This document shows, piece by piece, positions 1 through 5,904 of a DNA stretch of 11,325 nucleotides (its first letter is position 1; each line of letters starts with the position of its first letter). The stretch is taken from positions 1 to 11,325 of the forward strand of contig JAEDOO010000054.1 in NCBI GenBank assembly GCA_016301965.1. Reading direction: 5' to 3'. The notes under the pieces are model-generated. The model was not told the origin of the DNA. It saw nothing but the letters and a program-made list of their open reading frames with translations, and did no database searches. The stretch is from Lachnospiraceae bacterium (GTDB taxonomy: Bacteria > Bacillota > Clostridia > Lachnospirales > Lachnospiraceae). A program made the position numbers and the translations under genes.

Positions 1-63
1 AGCGCATTAGATGGAGTTAGCACTTAGCTCCTGCAGACGTTGCGCTTGTTTGAAAACCACAAG
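1..63. other. Unidentified structured region, possibly part of an RNA gene or 3' end
   Basis: Nested complementarity is visible. AGCGCA (1-6) pairs with TGCGCT (41-46), enclosing GGAGTTAG (13-20) paired through two G-T wobbles with TTAGCTCC (24-31) around a CAC loop. CTTGT (45-49) can alternatively pair with ACAAG (59-63). The stretch ends within 50 nt of the stop codon of the convergent aldolase gene. It may be the 3' part of a structured RNA on the plus strand that begins before the window, or simply a 3' untranslated structure. There is no classical stem followed by a T-run, although CTTTTT occurs at about 92-97. I cannot assign a family. Confidence 0.25.
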
Positions 64-111
64 TATATAGGCGCAGACCGCTGGCCAGGACTCTTTTTCG
101 TCCGTCTTTCC

Positions 112-1158
112 TTACTTAAGTTCTATTAACACTGAAATTAGTTTCTCGACCATCTCCTTTGTGGTAGCCCAACTGGTAGCAAACCGCACTGTCGTATGCT
201 CATCATCTGGCTTCTCCCAAAAACAAGTCTGAATCACTCGATCTAACCGTGATTTTTTCTCATCACTCAATGTGACAAACACCTGATTGGATGGAGAAAT
301 AAACGGCAGATCATACCCATTATCCTGAAGAACCGACTGGATCCTTCCGGCAAACCGCACAGCATCCCTACCAATAGTCTCATAAAGCCCATCCGTAAAC
401 AGCGTATCAAACTGTAACCCCAACAGACGCCCTTTGGCCAGCAGAGCACCATGCTGCTTGATGATCGTAAAAAAGTGCGGGATCAGATTCCTCCGGGTCA
501 GCACCACAGCTTCCCCGAACATGGCGCCGCATTTCGTGCCACCGATATAAAAGGCGTCGCAGAGCCGGGCCAGATCCGGTAAAAACACATCGTTGGTCTC
601 ATTGGCCAGCGCGTAAGCCAGACGGGCACCGTCCACATACAGTCGGAGTCCGTTTTTCTGACAGACATTATGAATCTCTGTCAATTCTTCCAGCGTATAC
701 AATGTACCGTATTCCGTGGGTTGGGACAGATAGACCATGCCAGGCATCACCAGATGATCCCGACTTTCATCCGTAATATAGGTACGAACCGTTTTTTCAA
801 TGACTTTGGCGCTGATTTTTCCCAGCGTGTGTGGAACAGTCAGTACTTTGTGGCCGCCAGCTTCAATGGCTCCGGCTTCATGGCAGCTGATGTGTCCTGT
901 TTCAGCGGCGATCACCCCCTGATACGAGGCCAGCAATCCGTCGATTACCGTGGCATTGGTCTGGGTGCCTCCCACAAGAAAAAAGATTTCCGCCTCCGGA
1001 CAGTCGCAGGCGGCACGGATTTTTTCTTTGGCCGAATCACAGAACGGATCCAGACCGTACCCTGTGGTCTGCACAAGGTTAGTTTCGGCAAGGCGTTTCA
1101 GAATGGCAGGATGCATGCCTTCCAGATAGTCGGAGGCAAAGGAAAGTATATCAGACAT
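112..1158 (-). CDS. ltaE: Low-specificity L-threonine aldolase / beta-eliminating lyase family protein
   Basis: A 348-residue PLP enzyme of fold type I, expected to cleave L-threonine or L-allo-threonine to glycine and acetaldehyde in the cytoplasm. What is seen: a GGTQTN phosphate-binding turn at 63-68, the cofactor-stacking histidine region ETGHISCHE at 86-94, VDGAR at 175-179 (Asp176 for the pyridine nitrogen) and the Schiff-base lysine in GGTKCG at Lys209. Length is normal for the family. The ATG at 1158 is preceded on the minus strand by an AGAGGA ribosome site. It is the only minus-strand gene here and is transcribed from a predicted promoter near 1347-1375, with a long leader carrying the 79-nt two-hairpin repeat. 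Related beta-eliminating lyases share this fold, so the exact substrate is inferred; the symbol is by family resemblance. Confidence 0.85.
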   Translation of the reverse strand: MSDILSFASDYLEGMHPAILKRLAETNLVQTTGYGLDPFCDSAKEKIRAACDCPEAEIFFLVGGTQTNATVIDGLLASYQGVIAAETGHISCHEAGAIEAGGHKVLTVPHTLGKISAKVIEKTVRTYITDESRDHLVMPGMVYLSQPTEYGTLYTLEELTEIHNVCQKNGLRLYVDGARLAYALANETNDVFLPDLARLCDAFYIGGTKCGAMFGEAVVLTRRNLIPHFFTIIKQHGALLAKGRLLGLQFDTLFTDGLYETIGRDAVRFAGRIQSVLQDNGYDLPFISPSNQVFVTLSDEKKSRLDRVIQTCFWEKPDDEHTTVRFATSWATTKEMVEKLISVLIELK

Positions 1159-1211
1159 GGTAATATCCTCTTTTCGTTTTATATTAGGTGTTGGAGTATT
1201 ATATATTCTAC

Positions 1212-1290
1212 GTATCTGTTGAGTATCTTCACAGATACGATTTGCAAACCCATGAAAATCGGCTGCGCCGAAGAGGTCTGCTCACACCTG
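1212..1290 (-). repeat. Two-hairpin leader repeat, copy 1 (79 nt)
   Basis: Reading the minus strand, this 79-nt stretch matches 4781-4859 at 71 of 79 positions with no gaps. Its first half folds as an outer stem GCAGACCT/GGGTTTGC (with G-U wobbles) and an inner stem around a GCA loop. Its second half (1212-1238) is the 27-nt hairpin with arms GTATCTGT and ACAGATAC. It lies 53 nt upstream of the aldolase ATG, inside the predicted leader and in the sense orientation of that gene. Confidence 0.8.
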
Positions 1291-1346
1291 AATCATGTCC
1301 TTATGACCGCATCAGCAAGTGATTCAGCCTGTTTTGAACAGTTACT

Positions 1347-1375
1347 ATTCTACACCATATTTTGTGTAGGGTAAA
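1347..1375 (-). promoter_or_regulatory. Predicted promoter of the aldolase gene
   Basis: On the minus strand TTTACC (1370-1375) is followed after exactly 17 nt by TAGAAT (1347-1352). This fits a sigma-A promoter with four and five matches to the two hexamers. Transcription would start near 1340 and give a leader of about 180 nt that includes the two-hairpin repeat. Confidence 0.5.
1350..1369. promoter_or_regulatory. Palindrome within the aldolase promoter, possible operator
   Basis: CTACAC (1350-1355) and GTGTAG (1364-1369) form a perfect 6-bp inverted repeat with an 8-nt AT-rich centre. It fills the spacer between the predicted -35 and -10 hexamers and overlaps the -10. This is a typical position for a repressor site, but no regulator can be named. 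Confidence 0.35.
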
Positions 1376-1411
1376 GAAAAGGAAATACCTGAATAATGGA
1401 TGAAAAAATGA

Positions 1412-1425
1412 CACATATATATGTG
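1412..1425. other. Perfect 14-bp palindrome
   Basis: CACATATATATGTG is self-complementary over all 14 positions. It lies upstream of the aldolase promoter in an AT-rich, gene-free stretch. It could be a dimeric protein site or chance in AT-rich DNA; nothing else identifies it. Confidence 0.3.
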
Positions 1426-1515
1426 ATAATCAACTATTATTCTGTAGAATTATCGTCTAATATATGAGGTGAAGTAACACTACTATACAACAAAGAGAAG
1501 GGCACAATTCAAGTA

Positions 1516-1684
1516 GCATCGGAGAATAAAGAATAGATAGAAATCGATGTCGAAACAGGTGGTGAAGTGGCTGTAAGAGCATCGGAAAATCACAAAACGG
1601 AAGAAATCGATGCTCAGGCAGGTGGTAAAGTAGCTGTAAGCGCATCGGAAAACAATAAACCGGTAGCAAACGATGCCTGAGCAG
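1516..1684 (+). repeat. 63-nt tandem repeat, possible remnant of a repeat-protein gene
   Basis: Two full units (1516-1578 and 1579-1641, about three-quarters identical) and a partial third (1642-1684) each begin GCATCGGA. The period is a multiple of three. Read in the plus frame each unit gives 21 residues starting ASEN and containing TGG(E/K)VAV or AGGKVAV, which is hydrophilic and repetitive. That frame is broken by TGA at 1465, TAG at 1534 and TGA at 1678, and has no start codon, so no protein is made from it as it stands. The opposite strand is open from 1729 to 1457 but has no ribosome site and an odd Leu/His/Phe-rich composition. The simplest reading is a decayed gene fragment, but a non-coding tandem repeat is not excluded. 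Confidence 0.55.
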
Positions 1685-1712
1685 AAGGAAAGAGTCCCGG
1701 AATAATTTCCCC

Positions 1713-1741
1713 TTTACATGTCCGCTCATTGTGAGTAAAAT
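1713..1741 (+). promoter_or_regulatory. Predicted promoter of metY
   Basis: TTTACA (1713-1718) and TAAAAT (1736-1741) are separated by 17 nt, each with five of six matches to the sigma-A consensus. The start codon follows about 50 nt later. No SAM or T-box riboswitch is recognisable in this short leader. Confidence 0.5.
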
Positions 1742-1794
1742 ATTTTCTATATAAATCCCTTAATACCAGTGGGAATACGGAGGTTAAAGCAATT

Positions 1795-3078
1795 ATGCAG
1801 GATTATTCAATCAATACCAGATGTGTGCAGGCAGGCTATACACCGGGAAACGGTGAGCCCCGCCAGATGCCCATCATTCAGTCAACCACATTCAAATACG
1901 ATACCAGTGAGGAAATGGGAAAGCTTTTTGATCTGGAAGCCAGCGGATATTTCTATTCCCGTCTGCAGAATCCCACCAACGATATGGTGGCAGCAAAGAT
2001 TGCCAGCTTAGAGGGCGGTACTTCCGCTATGCTTACATCGTCCGGACAGGCGGCCAGCTTTTTTGCCATTTTTAATATCTGTGAGGCAGGCAGCCATGTA
2101 GTGGCTTCTTCCTCTATCTACGGCGGTACCTTCAATCTTCTGGACGTGACCATGAGAAAAATGGGTATCGATGTAACATTTGTAGATCCGGATTGCACAG
2201 AAGAAGAACTGAATGCAGCTTTCAAAGAGAATACAAGAGCCTGCTTTGGTGAGACTATTGCAAACCCGGCACTGACAGTATTGGATATCGAGAAATTTGC
2301 AAAAGCAGCACATGCACATGGCGTACCGCTGATCGTGGACAATACATTCCCGACACCGGTAAATTGTCGTCCGATCGAATGGGGCGCTGATATTGTTACT
2401 CATTCCACCACCAAATACATGGACGGTCACGGTGTGGCTGTAGGCGGAGCCATCGTGGATGGCGGCAAATTTGACTGGATGGCCCATGCGGACAAATTCC
2501 CGGGTCTGTGCACACCGGATGAATCTTATCACGGTGTGACTTATGCGGAAAAATTTGGAAAAGAAGGTGCTTTTATCTCGAAATGTACCTGCCAGCTGAT
2601 GCGTGACCTTGGCTGTATCCAGTCTCCCCAGAGCGCATTCTATCTGAATCTTGGTCTGGAGTCTCTGCACGTTCGTATGCCCAGACACGTAGAGAACGGA
2701 CAGGCAGTAGCTGAGTTCCTGGAAGCCCATGAGAAGGTAGAGTATGTAAATTATCCTACACTTCCTTCCAATAAATATTATGAGCGGGCGAAGAAGTATC
2801 TGCCCAACGGCGGCTGCGGCGTTGTTTCCTTCGAGGTGAAAGGTGGCAGACCGGCAGCAGAGAAATTTATGAAAAATCTGAAACTGGCAGCCATTGAGAC
2901 CCATGTGGCAGATGCCCGTACCTGCTGCCTGAATCCGGCTACATCTACCCATCGTCAGATGAATGATGAGCAGCTGAAGGCAGCCGGTGTTCCGGCCGGT
3001 CTGATCCGTATTTCCTGCGGTCTGGAGGATAAAAAGGATCTGATCGCGGATCTTGCACAGGCTCTGGAAGCTATCTGA
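1795..3078 (+). CDS. metY: O-acetylhomoserine sulfhydrylase (aminocarboxypropyltransferase)
   Basis: A 427-residue PLP enzyme of the Cys/Met metabolism family, expected to condense O-acetyl-L-homoserine with sulfide to give homocysteine, the direct sulfhydrylation route to methionine. Visible: YSRLQNPT at 54-61 (PLP-phosphate Tyr/Arg of the neighbouring subunit), SSGQAA at 82-87, SIYGGT with the ring-stacking Tyr109, VDNTF at 181-185 with Asp182, and the Schiff-base lysine in HSTTKYMDGHG at Lys207. The length of about 430 residues and the internal segment around 225-260 favour MetY over shorter cystathionine gamma-synthase or beta-lyase. Methionine gamma-lyase activity cannot be excluded. ATG 1795 is supported by GGAGG at 1779-1783. 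It appears monocistronic, with its own promoter. Confidence 0.9.
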   Translation: MQDYSINTRCVQAGYTPGNGEPRQMPIIQSTTFKYDTSEEMGKLFDLEASGYFYSRLQNPTNDMVAAKIASLEGGTSAMLTSSGQAASFFAIFNICEAGSHVVASSSIYGGTFNLLDVTMRKMGIDVTFVDPDCTEEELNAAFKENTRACFGETIANPALTVLDIEKFAKAAHAHGVPLIVDNTFPTPVNCRPIEWGADIVTHSTTKYMDGHGVAVGGAIVDGGKFDWMAHADKFPGLCTPDESYHGVTYAEKFGKEGAFISKCTCQLMRDLGCIQSPQSAFYLNLGLESLHVRMPRHVENGQAVAEFLEAHEKVEYVNYPTLPSNKYYERAKKYLPNGGCGVVSFEVKGGRPAAEKFMKNLKLAAIETHVADARTCCLNPATSTHRQMNDEQLKAAGVPAGLIRISCGLEDKKDLIADLAQALEAI

Positions 3079-3091
3079 TGAAAAATGTGCG

Positions 3092-3130
3092 AAAATTTCC
3101 GTATTTCTTTACTGGATGTCTGGAAATTTT
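3092..3130. promoter_or_regulatory. Inverted repeat over a predicted permease promoter
   Basis: AAAATTTCC (3092-3100) and GGAAATTTT (3122-3130) are perfect 9-bp arms separated by 21 nt. A possible promoter, TTTACT (3108-3113) with TAAAAT (3130-3135) at 16 nt, lies between and against the arms. The structure may end the metY transcript or act as an operator for the permease. No purine riboswitch is recognisable in this leader. Confidence 0.3.
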
Positions 3131-3194
3131 AAAATACTTGTGGTAGTATAACCGCGTAGTTTTTAAATTTCATATTTCAAATGAGGAGAGGAAA

Positions 3195-4622
3195 ATGGAG
3201 AAAATTTTCAAACTCAAAGAAAATGGTACGACTGTTCGCACCGAGATCCTGGCCGGTCTGACCACTTTCATGACGATGGCTTACATCATCGCTCTGAACC
3301 CGAACCTTCTGACTGGCTTTGGCGCCGAGGGTGGCCCTGAGCTCTGGAATGCCGTATTTATGGCTACTTGTCTTGCTTCTGCGGTAGGTACCATCGTTAT
3401 GGCTTTTCTGGCTAACAAACCCTTTGCCATGGCTCCTGGTATGGGCCTGAACAGCTTCTTTGCTGTTGTTGTTGCCAATATCGTATCCATCACCGGTATG
3501 AGCTATGTTGCTTCTTTCCAGGCAGCACTGTGTATCATCCTGATCGAGGGTATTGTGTTCCTTATTTTGTCCGTATTAAATGTACGTGAGAAAATTGTGA
3601 ATGCGATTCCGCTGTGTGTACGCCTGGGTATTGCCCCGGCCATTGGTTTGATGCTGTTGAATATCGGACTTGGTTCTAACGCCGGTGTTTATTCCGAAAA
3701 TGGCGGACCGTTCTATGTAATGCGTGACTTCTTTGGTGCGCTGACACCTGGTATGGCGCAGAACAGTATGGGCAGCGGCTACTCACAGATGGTACTGTCT
3801 GTTGTGACCATGTTTGTCGGTCTGTTCGTGATTGTTATCCTGGCACAAAAAGGGATCCATGCCGCAGTACTTCTGGGTATGTTGGTTTCCTGTATCATTT
3901 ACTGGGCAGGAGAAGCCATTTTCACGGGAGCCAATCCGTTTGCGTCCCTGGCAACAGCTTCCTTTATTCCGCCAATAGGAGATATGGTCTCCACCACACT
4001 GTTTAAGTTTAACTTCAGCGGTTTCTTCCAGATTGGCTGGTTTGCCGCCATCACACTGGTTCTCACTTTCTGTATCATCGATATGTTTGATACCATCGGT
4101 ACACTGGTAGGTACAGCCTCCCGTGCCGGTATGGTAGATGACGAGGGTAATATGCCTCAGATGAAAGAAGCTCTCTTAAGCGATGCTGTCGGTACAGTTA
4201 CAGGTGCTCTGACCGGTACATCCACAGTTACTACATTTGTAGAGTCTGCTTCCGGTGTGGCTTCAGGCGGACGTACAGGTCTGACAGCGCTGACAACAGC
4301 TGTTCTCTTCCTGGCTTGTACCTTTATCGCGCCGATCGCTGCCATCATTCCGGCTCCGGCCACATCCGCCGCACTGATCTATGTTGGTATGCTGATGATG
4401 ACCGGTCTGAAAAAGATCGATTTTGAGGATGTCAGCCAGCTGGTTCCGGTAGCTCTGATGCTGATCGCCATGCCGATCTCCAGTTCCATTGGACATGGTA
4501 TCGGTCTTGGTATGATCTCTTATACGGTAATCAAGGTGTTTACCGGAAAAGCAAAAGAGATTTCCCTGCTGACTTACATTATCTCAGTCTTGTTCCTGGT
4601 CAAATTCTTCCTGATCGTTTAA
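3195..4622 (+). CDS. NCS2 family purine permease (AzgA/PbuG/GhxP type)
   Basis: A 475-residue, highly hydrophobic membrane protein that imports purine bases (hypoxanthine, guanine or adenine) by proton symport, for salvage. It opens with the characteristic TTVRTEILAGLTTFMTMAYI segment at 12-31. It also has PFAMAPGMGLNSFFA at 76-90 and IIDMFDTIGTLVG at 294-306, and the binding-site stretch GTSTVTTFVESASGVASGGR at 341-360. Length matches the AzgA-like branch rather than the xanthine/uracil branch. The ATG follows GGAGAGG closely. The substrate among the purine bases cannot be decided from sequence alone. A strong terminator directly follows, and a predicted promoter upstream makes it a single-gene unit. 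Confidence 0.9.
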   Translation: MEKIFKLKENGTTVRTEILAGLTTFMTMAYIIALNPNLLTGFGAEGGPELWNAVFMATCLASAVGTIVMAFLANKPFAMAPGMGLNSFFAVVVANIVSITGMSYVASFQAALCIILIEGIVFLILSVLNVREKIVNAIPLCVRLGIAPAIGLMLLNIGLGSNAGVYSENGGPFYVMRDFFGALTPGMAQNSMGSGYSQMVLSVVTMFVGLFVIVILAQKGIHAAVLLGMLVSCIIYWAGEAIFTGANPFASLATASFIPPIGDMVSTTLFKFNFSGFFQIGWFAAITLVLTFCIIDMFDTIGTLVGTASRAGMVDDEGNMPQMKEALLSDAVGTVTGALTGTSTVTTFVESASGVASGGRTGLTALTTAVLFLACTFIAPIAAIIPAPATSAALIYVGMLMMTGLKKIDFEDVSQLVPVALMLIAMPISSSIGHGIGLGMISYTVIKVFTGKAKEISLLTYIISVLFLVKFFLIV

Positions 4623-4637
4623 TTTGATCGGTATTTT

Positions 4638-4669
4638 ATCTGCCTGCACATCGTGCAGGCAGATTTTTT
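4638..4669 (+). terminator. Rho-independent terminator of the purine permease
   Basis: ATCTGCCTGCAC (4638-4649) and GTGCAGGCAGAT (4653-4664) are a perfect 12-bp stem with a three-base loop, followed by a T-run to 4669. It begins 15 nt after the permease stop codon. Confidence 0.95.
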
Positions 4670-4722
4670 CCTTGCAGACAAAAAATGATGTGATTTTGGC
4701 AAACAGCGAGTAAGAAATGGAA

Positions 4723-4751
4723 TTGTGTTTCCACATAAAACGTGCTATCTT
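4723..4751 (+). promoter_or_regulatory. Possible promoter of the small helical protein gene
   Basis: TTGTGT (4723-4728) and TATCTT (4746-4751) lie 17 nt apart downstream of the permease terminator. A start near 4758 would give a leader of about 130 nt that contains the whole 79-nt two-hairpin repeat. The match is moderate. Confidence 0.35.
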
Positions 4752-4780
4752 TTCTTATAAAGATGTATGACTGCACCATA

Positions 4781-4859
4781 CAGGTGTGAGCAAACCCCAT
4801 CGGCGCAGCCGATTTTCATGGGTTTGCGAATTGTATCTGTGAAGGAACTGAACAGATAC
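4781..4859 (+). repeat. Two-hairpin leader repeat, copy 2 (79 nt)
   Basis: The first half folds as GCAAACCC (4790-4797) with GGGTTTGC, enclosing ATCGGC-GCA-GCCGAT and an unpaired TTTCAT on the 3' side. The second half, 4833-4859, is the 27-nt hairpin with arms GTATCTGT and ACAGATAC. The whole unit matches copy 1 (minus strand, 1212-1290) at 71 of 79 positions. The two substitutions in the outer stem keep pairing as G-U wobbles. It ends 29 nt before the next start codon, in sense orientation. Confidence 0.85.
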
Positions 4860-4888
4860 AATGAATTATATACAGCAGGAGGAGTGTT

Positions 4889-5098
4889 ATGGAAAATATT
4901 TCAGTGTTTTCGTCTTTGGAGGATCTGAAAAAAGAACTGGAGCGTATCAATCGTCAGATGGAAGAACTGGAGGCCGCAGAACCGGCCAATGAATCCAGTC
5001 AGGAGCATAAAGCGTGGGAAGAGACCTGTGAGAATCTGGCGGTGGAGTCTGAAACAGTCATGACCTGGATCGACAGAAAAATGGCAAAAGGGCTCTGA
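4889..5098 (+). CDS. Small helical protein of unknown function (69 aa)
   Basis: I do not recognise a family. The 69-residue product is strongly acidic and charged. Residues 8-30 (LEDLKKELERINRQMEELE and following) look like an amphipathic or coiled-coil helix, and 38-66 a second helix containing WEETCENL and MTWIDRKM. There is no signal peptide or membrane segment, so it is probably cytoplasmic. The gene is convincing because the ATG sits five nt after a strong AGGAGGAG site (4877-4884), and it has its own leader with the two-hairpin repeat after a terminator. It is 174 nt upstream of the next gene start, so co-transcription with thrH is possible but unproven. Confidence 0.75.
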   Translation: MENISVFSSLEDLKKELERINRQMEELEAAEPANESSQEHKAWEETCENLAVESETVMTWIDRKMAKGL

Positions 5099-5122
5099 TC
5101 AGTTTTAAAACGACAGAATGAT

Positions 5123-5144
5123 GAAAAAGAGAGCTTTCTTTTTC
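5123..5144 (+). terminator. Weak hairpin after the small gene, possible terminator
   Basis: GAAAAAGA (5123-5130) pairs perfectly with TCTTTTTC (5137-5144) around a six-base loop, 24 nt after the stop codon. The stem is AT-rich and there is no separate T-run after it, so termination would be weak at best. Confidence 0.3.
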
Positions 5145-5192
5145 GACTTTATTGTGCTACTATAGCAAAGATACTAATTATATGTTTTCAAC

Positions 5193-5219
5193 GTATCTGT
5201 GAAGGTGCTGAACAGATAC
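5193..5219 (+). repeat. 27-nt leader hairpin, copy 3
   Basis: The arms GTATCTGT (5193-5200) and ACAGATAC (5212-5219) are perfect, with GAAG and CTGA inside them and a GTG loop. It lies 53 nt upstream of the thrH ATG in sense orientation. The upstream hairpin of copies 1 and 2 is absent here. Confidence 0.8.
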
Positions 5220-5272
5220 ATTTCACCATAGAAAATGGCGGATATTTTTTGAATATAAAAGGAGTCAATACT

Positions 5273-5884
5273 ATGAGTATGTATATTACCTGTCTGGATC
5301 TTGAGGGCGTGCTGGTACCGGAAATCTGGATCGCTTTTGCCAATGCCAGTGGTATCCCGGAACTGAAAAAGACCACTCGCGATGAGCCCGATTATGATAA
5401 GCTGATGCAGTATCGTCTGGCTATCCTAAAAGAGCACGGTCTGGGTCTGAAAGAGATTCAGGAAACAATTGAAAAGATCGATCCCATGCCGGGGGCAAAG
5501 GAATTTCTGGATGAGCTTCGTTCCATTTCTCAGGTGATTATTCTGAGCGATACGTTTACACAGTTTGCCAGTCCTCTGATGAAAAAGCTGGGTATGCCCA
5601 CGATTTTCTGTAATACTCTGGAGGTGGCGCCAAACGGTGAGATCACAGGATACAAAATGCGTGTGGAAAAATCCAAACTGACTACGGTAAAAGCATTGCA
5701 GTCTATCGGTTATGAGACGATTGCCAGCGGTGACAGCTTTAATGATCTGGGTATGATCGAGGCCAGCAAGGCCGGTTTCCTTTTCCGCAGCACGGATGCT
5801 ATCAAGAAAGATCATCCAGAACTGCCGGCTTTTGAAGAATATGATGAGCTGCTGGATGCGATCAAAAAGGCTATGACTGAATAA
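5273..5884 (+). CDS. thrH: Bifunctional phosphoserine phosphatase / homoserine phosphotransferase ThrH
   Basis: A 203-residue HAD-superfamily enzyme. Its start, CLDLEGVLVPEIWIAFA, closely resembles Pseudomonas ThrH as I remember it; that protein dephosphorylates phosphoserine and can pass the phosphate to homoserine. Motif I is DLEG with nucleophile Asp9 and Glu11 in place of the usual second Asp, a ThrH trait. Motif II is LSDT at 91-94, the motif III lysine is probably Lys134 or Lys136, and motif IV is GDSFND at 153-158. I chose ATG 5273 because AAAGGAG (5258-5264) is well placed; an in-frame TTG at 5249 would put that site inside the gene. trkA starts 20 nt after the stop, suggesting an operon. 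Products would feed serine or threonine synthesis. Confidence 0.88.
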   Translation: MSMYITCLDLEGVLVPEIWIAFANASGIPELKKTTRDEPDYDKLMQYRLAILKEHGLGLKEIQETIEKIDPMPGAKEFLDELRSISQVIILSDTFTQFASPLMKKLGMPTIFCNTLEVAPNGEITGYKMRVEKSKLTTVKALQSIGYETIASGDSFNDLGMIEASKAGFLFRSTDAIKKDHPELPAFEEYDELLDAIKKAMTE

Positions 5885-5904
5885 AAACAGTTGAGGAAAT
5901 AAAC

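Noticed and set aside
1..111. Possible 6S RNA, because CCACAAG followed by GGCGC recalls a short stretch of E. coli 6S RNA
   Set aside because: In 6S RNA that stretch is in the 5' half, so the rest would have to lie inside the aldolase gene; the match is too short.
670..1374. Open plus-strand frame of 234 codons across the aldolase gene
   Set aside because: It overlaps a well-recognised PLP enzyme on the other strand, resembles no family, and has no ribosome site.
1516..1684. CRISPR array
   Set aside because: The units are directly adjacent with no unique spacers, only two and a half copies, and about three-quarters identical.
1457..1729. Minus-strand open frame of 90 codons over the tandem repeat
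   Set aside because: No Shine-Dalgarno sequence, strange Leu/His/Phe-rich composition, and its repeats follow from the DNA repeat. Not strong enough to call a gene.
5249..5272. TTG start for thrH at 5249
   Set aside because: The AAAGGAG ribosome site falls inside this extension and fits the ATG at 5273, and ThrH relatives start close to the DLEG motif.
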